NCBI GenBank assembly: GCA_963803375.1
Contig: CAWDMB010000010.1
Span: 1-64,000, forward strand
Direction of reading: 5' to 3'
From: JAOPZW01 sp963803375
Lineage (GTDB): Bacteria > Actinomycetota > Thermoleophilia > Solirubrobacterales > Solirubrobacteraceae
DNA length: 64,000 nt
Shown: positions 8,066 through 16,395 of the stretch, piece by piece
How positions within the stretch are numbered: the stretch's first letter is position 1
Layout: each line of letters starts with the position of its first letter
Program-made: the position numbers and the translations under genes
The notes under the pieces: model-generated
Seen by the model: only the letters and a program-made list of their open reading frames with translations
Told to the model about the DNA's origin: nothing
Database searches by the model: none

Positions 8066-8120
8066 TGCGTCGTGATTGGATGCCGCGTCACATCGGACGG
8101 CGAGCGGAAGGCGACGGCAC

Positions 8121-8843
8121 ATGGCGGACCGGGCGGCGATCGTGACGGGCGCCTCGAGCGGCATCGGGCTCGGGTTGGCGCGGATGCTGGGCGAGGAGCG
8201 CCACGCCCTGACCGTGGCGGCACGGCGCCCCGAGAAGCTCGAGGCAGCCGCCGCCGGCCTGCGCGGCGCGGGCTTCGAGGTCGAAGCCGTCGCGGGCAAC
8301 CTCGGCGACGAGGCCGCCGTCCAGGAGGTCGTCGCGCGCCATCGCGAGCGCTTCGGGCGCATCGACGTGCTCGTCAACAACGCCGGCGTCGGCTTCGGGG
8401 AGGCGGTCGAGGCGCTCACCGCGAAGCGGATCGACCTCCAGCTCGCGACGAACCTGCGCTCGATGCTGCTCTTCTACCGCGAATGCGCGGAGCTCCTGAA
8501 GGCGGCGGGCGCCGAGCACCGGCGCGCGCTCGTCGTCAACACCTCCTCGATCTCGGGCAAGTACGGCCAGCCCTGGCTGTCGGTCTACAGCGCGACGAAG
8601 GCGGCCGTCGTCGGCTTCACCCAGGCGATGCATGGGGAGCTCGGCGGGCACGGCGTCAAGAACACGGCGCTGTGCCCGGCCTTCGTCGACACGCCGATGA
8701 CGAGCTTCCTCGAGGGTCAGGTCAGCCCGGACGAGATGATCCAGGTGGACGACATCGTGGAGATCGTCCGCGTGCTCCTGCGCCAGTCCCCGGGGTGCGT
8801 GGTGCCGGAGGTCCAGTTCGTGCGCCCGGGGGACGCGCTCTGA
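8121..8843 (+). CDS. Short-chain dehydrogenase/reductase (SDR)
   Basis: This is a 240-residue classical SDR with a Rossmann fold. The cofactor motif TGASSGIG spans residues 9-16 and NNAG is at 86-89. The catalytic residues are Ser143 (NTSSIS), Tyr156 and Lys160 (YSATK). Arginines after beta-2 (AARRPEK) suggest NADP(H) preference. I chose ATG 8121 because a purine-rich ribosome site (GGAAGG) lies just upstream and the protein then starts directly with the Rossmann strand; extending to 8076 adds only composition-biased residues. The substrate is unknown. It is divergent from the lipoprotein gene and its 3' end overlaps the convergent gene 8722-9240 by about 120 bases. Confidence 0.9.
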   Translation: MADRAAIVTGASSGIGLGLARMLGEERHALTVAARRPEKLEAAAAGLRGAGFEVEAVAGNLGDEAAVQEVVARHRERFGRIDVLVNNAGVGFGEAVEALTAKRIDLQLATNLRSMLLFYRECAELLKAAGAEHRRALVVNTSSISGKYGQPWLSVYSATKAAVVGFTQAMHGELGGHGVKNTALCPAFVDTPMTSFLEGQVSPDEMIQVDDIVEIVRVLLRQSPGCVVPEVQFVRPGDAL

Positions 8844-9240
8844 GCCAGTCGAGCCCGAGCGCCGCGGCCTCGGCCGCCTTACGCCTCCGGACGAGCGCCT
8901 GATGCGCGGCGACGGCCGCGCCCAGCGGCCCGCGCGCGGTCTCGCGCGCGAGCGACGCCTCGAGCTCGGCCTCAAGCTCGGCCAACTCGCGCGCGGTCGC
9001 CCGGCGCGGGCGTCGCGCACCGGTGAAGCGGTCCCACGCGCGCGCGAAGGCGAGCAGGTCGGTGCGCCCGCCCCGGCGGTGGGCGGCGAGCATCGGGCAC
9101 ACGCCGGCGCCGGGGCTCGCGTAAGCGCCCGCGATGATCGGCTCCGAGCGCACGGCCTCGAGCATCGCGACCCGCGTTCGCTCCGGCAGGAGCTCGATCG
9201 CCCGTCGCAGGTCCTCGATCGGGGGTCGTCCACGTCGCAT
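8722..9240 (-). CDS. Conserved hypothetical protein
   Basis: I do not recognise this 172-residue protein. The first 110 or so residues look like a genuine soluble helical protein (MRRGRPPIEDLRRAIELLPE, then VRSEPIIAGAYASPGAGVCPML, then LLAFARAWDRFTG), followed by a charged helix rich in Glu/Arg/Ala. The last 40 residues are Pro/Gly/Arg-rich and lie antisense to the end of the SDR, so the true stop may have been lost by a frameshift. ATG 9240 is preferred because MRRGRPP starts a coherent helix. A TACCGT -10 candidate lies at 9257-9262. No membrane segment or signal is visible. Confidence 0.6.
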   Translation of the reverse strand: MRRGRPPIEDLRRAIELLPERTRVAMLEAVRSEPIIAGAYASPGAGVCPMLAAHRRGGRTDLLAFARAWDRFTGARRPRRATARELAELEAELEASLARETARGPLGAAVAAHQALVRRRKAAEAAALGLDWLRARPPGARTGPPAPRTPGTGAGARGRSPRCRPPGSSRPG

Positions 9241-9314
9241 AGGATCGCCGTCGCGCACGGTAGCCGCCGTCGGGGCCACCGTCCACGTTCCTCCCTGCTG
9301 AAAGAAGGCTTGCG

Positions 9315-10352
9315 ATGAAGCTCGGCGTCCACATCGGCTACTGGGGCCTCGGCCTCTCGAGCGCGGACCAGCTGGAGATCGTCCAGGAGGCCGAGCGCCT
9401 CGGCTACGACAGCGTCTGGGCGGCGGAGGCCTACGGCTCCGACGCGGCCACGATCCTCGGCTGGCTGGCCGGGCAGACGACGCGGATCCACCTGGGCTCG
9501 GCGATCTTCCAGATGCCCGCGCGCTCGGCCGCGATGACGGCGATGACCGCCGCGACGCTCGACCAGCTCTCCGACGGGCGCATGCTGCTCGGGATCGGCT
9601 CGTCGGGCCCGCAGGTGGCCGAGGGCTGGCACGGCCAGCGCTTCGCCCGCCAGCTGCAGCGCACGCGTGAGTACGTCGCGGTCGTCCGCACGGCGCTCGC
9701 GCGCGAGCGCCTCGAGTTCCACGGCGAGACGCTCGAGCTGCCTCTCCCCGACGGGCCGGGCAAGGCGCTCAAGCTCACGATCGCGCCCGTGCAGGACCGG
9801 ATCCCGATCTACCTGGCTGCGATCGGGCCGAACAACACGCGCCTGGCCGGCGAGATCGCCGACGGGTGGATCCCGACGCTCTTCTCCCCCGAGCACGTCG
9901 CGGAGCTGCGCCCGCTGCTCGAGGAGGGCGCAGCCCGCGCCGGGCGCTCGCTCGAGGGCTTCGACATCGCGCCGACGATCAACGTGTTCGTCAACGACGA
10001 CCTCGCGGCGGCGCGGGACGCGATGCGCCCGTTCATCGCGCTCTACGTCGGCGGCATGGGCTCGCGCAAGCAGAACTTCTACAACCAGCTCGTCGGGCGC
10101 TACGGGTTCGAGGACGCCGCTCGCGAGGTCCAGGACCTCTACCTCGACGGCAAGCGCGAGGAGGCGATGGCGGCGCTGCCCGACGAGCTCATCGACAGCG
10201 TCTCGCTCTGCGGGCCGCGCGACCACGTGCGCGAGCGCCTGGCGGTCCTCCGGGACGCCGGCGTGGGCACGCTCGGGGTCACGCCGCTGGCGATGGACAA
10301 GCAGGGCCGCCTGGACCAGCTGCGCCTGGTCGCGGAGCTTGCCGCCGCCTGA
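9315..10352 (+). CDS. LLM-class (luciferase-like) F420-dependent oxidoreductase
   Basis: This 345-residue TIM-barrel enzyme is of the bacterial luciferase-like superfamily. It opens with MKLGVHIGYWG. The beta-2 region is YDSVWAAEAYGSDA, followed by TTRIHLGSAIFQMPARSAAMTAMTA, GRMLLGIGSSGPQVAEGW and PIYLAAIGPNNTRLAGEIADGW. This pattern is typical of actinobacterial F420-dependent members. It reduces or oxidises an unknown substrate with F420 (or FMN) in the cytoplasm. A good ribosome site (GAAAGAAGG) precedes the ATG. The next gene, a glycosyltransferase, overlaps its end by 14 bases, so the two are probably co-transcribed. Confidence 0.88.
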   Translation: MKLGVHIGYWGLGLSSADQLEIVQEAERLGYDSVWAAEAYGSDAATILGWLAGQTTRIHLGSAIFQMPARSAAMTAMTAATLDQLSDGRMLLGIGSSGPQVAEGWHGQRFARQLQRTREYVAVVRTALARERLEFHGETLELPLPDGPGKALKLTIAPVQDRIPIYLAAIGPNNTRLAGEIADGWIPTLFSPEHVAELRPLLEEGAARAGRSLEGFDIAPTINVFVNDDLAAARDAMRPFIALYVGGMGSRKQNFYNQLVGRYGFEDAAREVQDLYLDGKREEAMAALPDELIDSVSLCGPRDHVRERLAVLRDAGVGTLGVTPLAMDKQGRLDQLRLVAELAAA

Positions 10353-11562
10353 GCGCCCGCGCCTGCGGCTGCTGCTGGGCGCCTTCGGCGACCCGGGGCA
10401 CGCCTTCCCGATGCTCGCGCTCGGGCGGGCGCTCGTCGCCCGCGGGCACGACGTCGTCCTGCAGACGTCGTCGCGCTGGCGGGCGGACGCCGAGCGCGAG
10501 GGCCTGCGCTTCGCCCCTGCGCCCGAGTACCGGGTGTTCCCCACCCGCGGGCGGCCGCTCAAGCCCTTCGAGGCGGTCGTGCGCGCGGCGGCCGACACGC
10601 GACCGCTCGTGGCCGGGCTGCGCCCCGACGCCGTGGTCGCCGACATCCTCACGCTGGCGCCCGCGCTGGCCGGCGAGCTCGAGGACGTGCCGGTGGCCAC
10701 GCTCATCCCCCACCTCGACCCCCGCGGCGCGCCGGGCTTCCCGCCCTACTCGATCGGCGCGCGGCTGCCGCGCACCCGGCTGGGCCGCCGGCTGTGGCGC
10801 GCGACCGACCCGCTCATGGCTCGCGGCCTCGAGCTCGGGCGCGCCGAGCTCAACGAGACCCGCCGGCGCCTCGGGCTCGAGCCGCTGTCCTGGATCCACA
10901 ACGGGATCTCGCCGGCGCTCGCGCTCGTGGCGACGTTCCCGCAGCTCGAGTACCCGCGCGCGTGGCCGGCGGCGACCGAGGTCGTCGGCCCGCTGCTGTG
11001 GGAGCCGCCGGCGCCGGACGTCCAGCCGCCGGCCGGCGACGAGCCGCTCGTGCTCGTGGCGCCCTCGACGTCCCAGGACCCCGAGCACCGGCTGCTCGAC
11101 GCCGCGCTCGCGGGGCTCGAGTCGCTGCCCGTGCGCGTGCTGGCCTCGACGAGCCGGCGCGAGCGCTCGGGCGCCGTGCCGGCCAACGTGCGGACGGTCG
11201 AGTGGCTCTCATACGCGCGCGCGATGCCGCGCTGCGCCGTCGTCGTCTGCCATGCGGGCCACGGCACGGTCGCGCGCGCGCTCGCCTCCGGCTGCGTCGT
11301 CGTCGCCGTGCCCGCCGCCGGCGACATGAACGAGAACGCCGCGCGCCTGGACTGGGCCGGGGTCGGGGTGCGGCTCCCGCGGCGGCTGTGCGCGCCGCGC
11401 CCGCTGCGCCTCGCGGTGCGCCGCGCCCTGGCCGAGCCGCGGCTCGCGGCGCGCGCGCGCGAGCTCGCCGCGTGGGCGCGCGAGCACGACGGGGCGGCGC
11501 GGGCGGCCGAGCTCGTCGAGCGGTTCGCGGCCGCGCCGCCGAGCGCGCCGACGCGGGCGTAG
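10339..11562 (+). CDS. GT1-type (UGT/MGT-like) glycosyltransferase
   Basis: This is a 407-residue two-domain GT-B glycosyltransferase. The N-terminal acceptor domain begins LRLLLGAFGDPGHAFPMLALGRAL. The C-terminal donor domain contains WLSYARAMPRCAVVVCHAGHG, then TVARALASGCVVVAVPAAGD, with the His/Gly-rich nucleotide-sugar loop of family GT1. It probably glycosylates a small lipophilic molecule. I placed the start at TTG 10339, inside the end of the oxidoreductase gene, because the first beta-strand follows at once and no ATG/GTG lies nearby in frame. Its TAG stop forms the first half of the -10 box of the following nitroreductase remnant. Confidence 0.85.
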   Translation: MPPPERPRLRLLLGAFGDPGHAFPMLALGRALVARGHDVVLQTSSRWRADAEREGLRFAPAPEYRVFPTRGRPLKPFEAVVRAAADTRPLVAGLRPDAVVADILTLAPALAGELEDVPVATLIPHLDPRGAPGFPPYSIGARLPRTRLGRRLWRATDPLMARGLELGRAELNETRRRLGLEPLSWIHNGISPALALVATFPQLEYPRAWPAATEVVGPLLWEPPAPDVQPPAGDEPLVLVAPSTSQDPEHRLLDAALAGLESLPVRVLASTSRRERSGAVPANVRTVEWLSYARAMPRCAVVVCHAGHGTVARALASGCVVVAVPAAGDMNENAARLDWAGVGVRLPRRLCAPRPLRLAVRRALAEPRLAARARELAAWAREHDGAARAAELVERFAAAPPSAPTRA

Positions 11563-11565
11563 GGT
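11560..11565 (+). promoter_or_regulatory. -10 box (TAGGGT) overlapping the glycosyltransferase stop
   Basis: The glycosyltransferase TAG stop (11560-11562) is the start of TAGGGT, which lies eight bases before GTG 11574 of the nitroreductase remnant. This is one of five such stop/-10 fusions in the window. Confidence 0.45.
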
Positions 11566-11573
11566 CACGCACC

Positions 11574-11800
11574 GTGGGCGCCTTCCTCGCGGTGGCCAAC
11601 AGCGGGAGGTGCGCGCGTGCGACCGACCCTGCGCCGCTGTCCGAGGACGCCGTACGGCGGATCCTCGAGGCCGGCCGCGTCGCCGGCAGCTCGCGCAACC
11701 GCCACGCGCGGCGCTCCGTCGTCCTGCGCGACCGGACGCTGGTCGAGCGGGGCGCCCAAGCGGTCTGGTCGCCGGCGCCTCGAGTCCGCACGGGTGTTCG
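11574..11800 (+). pseudogene. Nitroreductase-family N-terminal fragment cut by an IS110-type element
   Basis: The frame opened by GTG 11574 reads AFLAVANSG, then DPAPLSEDAVRRILEAGRVA, then GSSRNRHARRSVVLRDRTLVE. This is the recognisable FMN-binding N-terminus of nitroreductase-family proteins (usual form: ILEAGRxAGSSxNRQPWRFVVVRD). Homology ends near 11800, just before the left inverted repeat of the insertion element. The rest of the family (roughly another 120 residues) is not found on the far side of the element, so either the insertion was accompanied by a deletion or the remainder was lost later. The start retains a leaderless promoter. Confidence 0.6.
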
Positions 11801-11863
11801 ACGACGTGGTGCAGATTCACCAGTTGCTTGATGTCATGAGGGAGCGGGCCTGCTAGCGACGGG

Positions 11864-11891
11864 GTGCCCGGGGCGCTATGCCAGCGGGCAC
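11864..11891 (+). other. Hairpin in the 5' non-coding end of the IS110 element
   Basis: GTGCCCG (11864-11870) pairs perfectly with CGGGCAC (11885-11891), and GGC/GCC pairs again inside the loop. It lies 33 bases before the transposase start and may be part of a structured element RNA or a translational control hairpin. Confidence 0.4.
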
Positions 11892-11924
11892 ACGCTCAAA
11901 CCTCGCACCGAGGGAGGCCCAGAG

Positions 11925-12965
11925 ATGAATTCTGTCGGCATCGACCTGCATCGCAAGCGCTCGCACATCGCGGCGCTCGACGAGGCGGGCGCGCAGTTGC
12001 TGTCGCGGCGGATCGTGAACGATCCGCAGACGTTCCTGGCGCTGCTCGAGGACGTCGGCGAGTGCCGGATCGCGCTGGAGGCGACGTACGGTTGGGAGTG
12101 GCTGGCCGATCTGCTGCAGGACGCCGGCCATGAGCTGCACCTCGCGCACCCGATGCGCACGAAGGCGATCGCTTCGGCGCGGGTGAAGACCGACGCCGTC
12201 GACGCGCGCACGCTGGCGCAGCTGCTGCGCGCCGACCTGCTGCCGGAGGCCTACATCGCCCCGCGCGAGCTGCGCGACCTGCGTGACCTGCTGCGCCACC
12301 GCGTCGCGTTGACGCGGATGCGCTCGTCGTTGAAGAACCGCGTCTCGGCGATCCTGGCCAAGAACGGCATCCAGCGCCCGTACAGCGACCTCTTCGGCCC
12401 GGCCGGCACGCAGTTCCTAACCGAGCTCCAGCTGCGCGAGAGCCCGCGCCGGCGCCTGGACAGCGATCTCGCGCTGGTCGCCGACTTCACGCGCGAGATC
12501 GACGCCACCAGCCGCGAGATCGATGCCCGCGCCAAAGAAGACCCCTATGTCGAGGTGCTCTGCCAGATCCGCGGCGTCGGGCGCTACATCGCGATGCTCG
12601 TCATCGCCGAGGTCGGCGACATCGACCGCTTCGCGACCGCCCGCCGACTGTGCTCGTGGGCCGGCCTGACACCGACGGTCCGCAGCTCGGACGGCAAGGC
12701 GCGGCTCGGGCACATCTCCAGCCAGGGCTCGCGGGCGCTGCGCTGGGCGCTCGTTGAGGCCGCCCAGCACGCCGGCACTGGCGGCGGCCCGCTGCGCGAC
12801 ACCTACGAGCGGATCGCCAAGCGCCGCGGCAAGCAGATCGCCAAGGTCGCCGTCGCGCGCCAGATCCTCACGCTCTGTTACTACGGCCTGCGCGACGGAG
12901 AGATCCGTTGCCTGGCACCCCGAGCCAAGACGCGCGCGATCAGACCGCCGGCGGTCAGCACATGA
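11925..12965 (+). CDS. IS110/IS1111-family transposase (DEDD recombinase)
   Basis: This is a complete 346-residue IS110-type recombinase. The N-terminal RuvC-like DEDD domain has GIDLH (first Asp), ALEATYGWEW (Glu) and KTDAVDA (two Asp). A helical linker (about 110-200) follows. The C-terminal Transposase_20 domain starts with IRGVGRYIAMLVIAEVGDI and holds the serine block GHISSQGSRALRWAL. All catalytic positions appear intact, so the element may be active. Members of this family move by RNA-guided recombination using a small RNA encoded in their own non-coding end. A ribosome site (GGGAGG) precedes the ATG. Only one copy lies in this window. Confidence 0.95.
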   Translation: MNSVGIDLHRKRSHIAALDEAGAQLLSRRIVNDPQTFLALLEDVGECRIALEATYGWEWLADLLQDAGHELHLAHPMRTKAIASARVKTDAVDARTLAQLLRADLLPEAYIAPRELRDLRDLLRHRVALTRMRSSLKNRVSAILAKNGIQRPYSDLFGPAGTQFLTELQLRESPRRRLDSDLALVADFTREIDATSREIDARAKEDPYVEVLCQIRGVGRYIAMLVIAEVGDIDRFATARRLCSWAGLTPTVRSSDGKARLGHISSQGSRALRWALVEAAQHAGTGGGPLRDTYERIAKRRGKQIAKVAVARQILTLCYYGLRDGEIRCLAPRAKTRAIRPPAVST

Positions 12966-13220
12966 CCCGCCGCGCCGATCATGCGCCGCCCGCCCGGGGC
13001 GCAGCGACTCCTCGAGCGAGCTCGGCTGTGTCAATGGCCTCCGCTCGCCCGCCCGGGCAAGCCGACGGCCGCCCACTTGATTGAGCCCTCGAGCGTCGCA
13101 CGACACAACCGGCCCGCCCAGCGCGACCGAACGGATGACTCAGACGCTTCCGCCCACGCCCCGGCCGTCACCGCACACCGGGCGCCCAACCGCCAGAGCG
13201 CCCTAACCGCCCCTTGACAC
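12966..13220 (+). other. 3' non-coding end of the IS110 element; candidate bridge/seek RNA locus
   Basis: No open frame of merit is found between the transposase stop and the right inverted repeat. In IS1111-type elements this is where the guide (bridge or seek) RNA is encoded. I can see short GC-rich complementarities, for example GCGCC near 12980 with GGCGC near 12995, but I cannot fold the whole region or define guide loops by eye. Listed as a candidate only. Confidence 0.35.
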
Positions 13221-13261
13221 GGCCCGCTCCTTCATGGATGACACATACTCTGGCGACAACG

Positions 13262-14920
13262 ATGGCGACGAACCCGCACACGGTCGCGGCCGGGCGCGAC
13301 GCGCTTCGGCGCGGCGCGTGGGAGGAGGCGCACGGGCGCTTCGAGGCCGCACTCGCGGAAGAGGAGACGCCCGAGGCCTGGGAAGGCCTGGGCTGGGTCG
13401 GCTGGTGGCTGTCCGATGCCGTGCTGGCGATGGGCGCACGGGAGCGGGCGTACCGCGCCTTCCGCGCCGCGGGCGACCCCGCGGGTGCCGGACGGGTGGC
13501 GGCCTGGCTGGCGTCCGACTTCCTCGAGTTCCGCGGCGAGGACGCCGTTGCCCGCGGATGGATCGAGCGCAGCCACCGCATGCTCGACCTCGTCCCCGAG
13601 CGCGAGGAGCACGGCTGGCTGGCGCTCCACGAGGGCTCCCACGTCATGAACGTCCGCAGCGATCTCGTGGAGACCGCGGCGCTGGCCGCGAGGGCCGCGA
13701 CGCTGGGGCGCAAGCTGGGCGTGGCCGATCTCGAGGCGGTCGGTCTGGCGCTCGAGGGCGTCACGCTGGTGCGGCGCGGGAGCGTCGAGGACGGCATGCG
13801 CCTGCTCGACGAGGCCTCGGTCATCGCCGAGACCGAGGAGCTGCAGATGCCGATCTCGCGCGGCTGGGCGCTCTGCTACCTGATCTCGGCCTGCGAGGGC
13901 GTGGGTGACTTCCCGCGCGCGACGCAGTGGTGCGAGGCCGCGCGCTCGATCGCGGAGCGCTGGGGGGCGCGCCAGATGATCGGCGTCTGCCGCAGCGCGT
14001 ACGGGAACGTCCTCGCCACGAACGGCGACTGGGTCGCGGCCGAGCTCGAGCTAACCGCGGCCGTCGGCGATCTCCAGGCTGCCAGGCCGGCGATGGCCGC
14101 CGGTGGTGTGGCCCGCCTGGGGGAGCTGCGCGCCCGCCAGGGCCGCGCGGACGAGGCCCGTGCGCTCTACGAGCGCGCGGGAACCCACCTCCGCGCCATC
14201 GTGGGGCTCGGCTCGCTGGCGCTCGACGCCGGCGACGCGGCCGCCGCGGCGGACGCCGCCGACCGGGTGTTGCGCCGGGTGTCGCCGACCGCCGTGCTCG
14301 ACCGCCTGCCGGCGTTGGAGCTGCTGGTGCGCGCGCGCGTGGGCCTGGGGGAGCTCGAGGCCGCCGCCGCGGCGTGCGCCGAGCTCGAGCGCGTCGGCGC
14401 CGAGCTCGGCACGCCCTATGTGCGCGGCCGGGCGCGGCTCGTGGCCGCTCAGATGGCGGCAGCCCGCGGCGAGCGCGAACACGCGCGCCGCGTCTGCGAG
14501 GACGCCGTCGACCTCCTCGTCGAATCGGCCGCGGCCTACGAGACCGCGCTGGCACGGCTGGAGCTCGCCAGGGCGCTCGCCGCGCTCGGGCGCGCCGAGC
14601 CCGCGGCCGCGGAGGCCCGGCTGGCGCGCGAGACGTTCGAGGCGCTGGGCGCCGCGCGCGACATCGCCCGGGTGGACGCGGTCCTGCAGCACGACGGCAC
14701 GATCGCAGCGGCCGAGCGCCGGTCGCTCGGGGAGCTGACGCCGAGAGAGCTCGAGGTCCTGCGGCTCGTCGCACAGGGTCTCAGCGACTCCGAGATCGCC
14801 GAGCGGCTGGTGCTCAGCCAGCACACCGTGCACCGCCACGTGGCGAACGTCCGCGGGAAGCTGCGGCTGCCGTCCCGGGCCGCCGCGGTCGCCTACGCGG
14901 CACGCGCCGGGCTGCTCTGA
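13262..14920 (+). CDS. LuxR-family transcriptional regulator with a TPR-like N-terminus
   Basis: This is a 552-residue regulator. The last 60 residues are a LuxR/GerE helix-turn-helix (LTPRELEVLRLVAQGLSDSE, then IAERLVLSQHTVHRHVANVR). The preceding 480 residues are alanine-rich paired helices typical of TPR or MalT-like sensor repeats, with no ATPase domain and no receiver. It probably binds DNA in response to a ligand or protein partner. ATG 13262 is favoured over the earlier TTG at 13214 because the latter lies inside the IS element's right end. The IS end is only 18 bases upstream, so the native promoter has been replaced; TACTCT (13246-13251) is the only -10 candidate left. Confidence 0.85.
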   Translation: MATNPHTVAAGRDALRRGAWEEAHGRFEAALAEEETPEAWEGLGWVGWWLSDAVLAMGARERAYRAFRAAGDPAGAGRVAAWLASDFLEFRGEDAVARGWIERSHRMLDLVPEREEHGWLALHEGSHVMNVRSDLVETAALAARAATLGRKLGVADLEAVGLALEGVTLVRRGSVEDGMRLLDEASVIAETEELQMPISRGWALCYLISACEGVGDFPRATQWCEAARSIAERWGARQMIGVCRSAYGNVLATNGDWVAAELELTAAVGDLQAARPAMAAGGVARLGELRARQGRADEARALYERAGTHLRAIVGLGSLALDAGDAAAAADAADRVLRRVSPTAVLDRLPALELLVRARVGLGELEAAAAACAELERVGAELGTPYVRGRARLVAAQMAAARGEREHARRVCEDAVDLLVESAAAYETALARLELARALAALGRAEPAAAEARLARETFEALGAARDIARVDAVLQHDGTIAAAERRSLGELTPRELEVLRLVAQGLSDSEIAERLVLSQHTVHRHVANVRGKLRLPSRAAAVAYAARAGLL

Positions 14921-14994
14921 CGCTGGGCGTGGCCGATCGCGGCCATGCGTGCCGGATGGCCGGGAACGGCGAAGTCGGCGCCGCCGCGAGTCCG

Positions 14995-15000
14995 TAGCGT
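14995..15000 (+). promoter_or_regulatory. -10 box (TAGCGT) of the FAD-linked oxidase
   Basis: TAGCGT is followed by six bases and then ATG 15007, which predicts a leaderless transcript. Confidence 0.5.
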
Positions 15001-15006
15001 CGGCGC

Positions 15007-16395
15007 ATGATCTCCACGACCGATACGGCACTCGACGAGCTGCGCCGCAGGCTGCGCGGCGGGCTCCATCTGCCCGGCGAGGCCGAGTACGCCGACACCT
15101 GCACGCTCTTCAACGCCATGATCGAGCGCCACCCCGCGCTCGTGGCGCGCTGCGCGACGGCCGACGACGTGATCGCGGCGCTCGCTTTCGCTCGCGAGCA
15201 CTGGCTCCCGATCGCCGTGCGTGCCGGCGGGCACTCCGTGGTGGGGTTGTCGCTGGTTGACGACGGACTCGTCATCGACGTGCGCGCGATGAACGACGTT
15301 GGCGTCGATCCGCAGCGCCGGGTCGCGCGCGTCGGCGCGGGCGCAACCTGGGCGCAGCTCGACCGCGCCACCCACGCGCACGGGCTCGCCACCACCGGCG
15401 GGCGCGTGTCCACCACCGGCGTGGCCGGCCTGACGCTGGGCGGCGGCTCCGGCTGGCTCGAGCGCAGGCACGGTCTGGCCTGCGACAACCTCCTGGCGGT
15501 CGAGCTCGTCACCGCGGACGGCGAGCGCGTGCGCGCCTCCGAGGCCGAGCACCCCGACCTGTTGTGGGCGCTGCGCGGCGGGGGCGGCAACTTCGGCGTC
15601 GTCACGGCATTCGAGCTCCGGCTGCATCCGCTGCCGTCCGAGGTCCTCGCCGGGCTCGCCCTCTATCCCGCCGAGCGCGGACGCGAGCTGCTGGCGCTCT
15701 ACCGTGACGTTGCGCGCGAGGCGCCCGAGGAGCTCGGCCTGGCCGCCGGCTACCTCACCGCTCCCGCCGAGCCCGACATTCCCGAGCACCTGCACGGCAG
15801 GCTCGTCGTGGCGATCCTCGGCATGTACGCCGGCCCGGTGCAGGAGGGCGCGGAGGCCCTGCGGGCGCTGCGCGCGTTCGGGCCCCCCGAGGTCGACTTC
15901 TTCGCGCCGATGCCCTACCCGGACTTCCAGTGCATGATCGACGACCCGCCGGGCTACCGAAACTATTGGACCGACGAGCACCTGGCGGACCTGCCCGACG
16001 CGGCGATCGAGGCGATCGCGTGCCGCTCCGAGGAGCTGCCGCCCGGCCCGGCCCAGCTCTTCATCATCAACTGGGGCGGCGCCGTCGCGCGCGTCTCCGA
16101 GGCCGACTCGCCGCTCGCCGGTCGCGACGCCGCGTTCGTCGTGCACCCGTTCGCGCTGTGGGACGACCCGGCCGACGACGAGCGGATGATCGCGTGGGCG
16201 CGCGCCTTCCGCGAGGACCTGCGCGCGTTCGCCACCGGCGGCGTCTACCTGAACTTCATCGGCGACGAGGGCGTGGAGCGCGTGCGCGCCGCGTTCGGAC
16301 ACCGCAGCCACGAGCGCCTGGCGCGGGTCAAGGCCGAGTGGGACCCGGAGAACGTGCTCCGTGCGACGGGAAACGTGGGACCGGCGAGCGACTGA
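15007..16395 (+). CDS. Berberine-bridge-type FAD-linked oxidase
   Basis: This is a 462-residue flavoprotein of the BBE/FAD_binding_4 family. The FAD-binding PCMH domain contains RAGGHSVVG, whose His carries the covalent 8-alpha-histidyl FAD in the family. It is followed by GVAGLTLGGGSGWLERRHGL, the CDNLL block and GGGGNFGVV. The C-terminal BBE segment is present (VYLNFIGDEG, then ERLARVKAEWDPENVLR). It oxidises an unknown alcohol, sugar or amine substrate using oxygen or another acceptor. No signal peptide is seen. The downstream MFS gene starts 35 bases inside its 3' end, so substrate oxidation and export may be linked. Confidence 0.92.
   Translation: MISTTDTALDELRRRLRGGLHLPGEAEYADTCTLFNAMIERHPALVARCATADDVIAALAFAREHWLPIAVRAGGHSVVGLSLVDDGLVIDVRAMNDVGVDPQRRVARVGAGATWAQLDRATHAHGLATTGGRVSTTGVAGLTLGGGSGWLERRHGLACDNLLAVELVTADGERVRASEAEHPDLLWALRGGGGNFGVVTAFELRLHPLPSEVLAGLALYPAERGRELLALYRDVAREAPEELGLAAGYLTAPAEPDIPEHLHGRLVVAILGMYAGPVQEGAEALRALRAFGPPEVDFFAPMPYPDFQCMIDDPPGYRNYWTDEHLADLPDAAIEAIACRSEELPPGPAQLFIINWGGAVARVSEADSPLAGRDAAFVVHPFALWDDPADDERMIAWARAFREDLRAFATGGVYLNFIGDEGVERVRAAFGHRSHERLARVKAEWDPENVLRATGNVGPASD

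Larger units (their letters stand above)
11832..13243 (+). mobile_element. IS110-family element, IS1111-like, with subterminal inverted repeats
   Basis: One transposase gene (11925-12965) is enclosed by imperfect inverted repeats. The left is TCATGAGGGAGCGGGCC (11834-11850) and the right, reverse-complemented, is CCATGAAGGAGCGGGCC (13221-13237), matching at 15 of 17 positions. Subterminal repeats of this kind mark the IS1111 subgroup. The exact termini are undefined because the family makes no clear terminal repeats; the element is about 1.4 kb. The 74 bases before the gene and 255 bases after it are non-coding. Confidence 0.75.

Noticed and set aside
13214..13219. TTGACA as the -35 box of the LuxR gene
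   Set aside because: The nearest -10 candidate (13246) is 26 bases away, far from the usual 16-18, and the hexamer lies in the IS right end.
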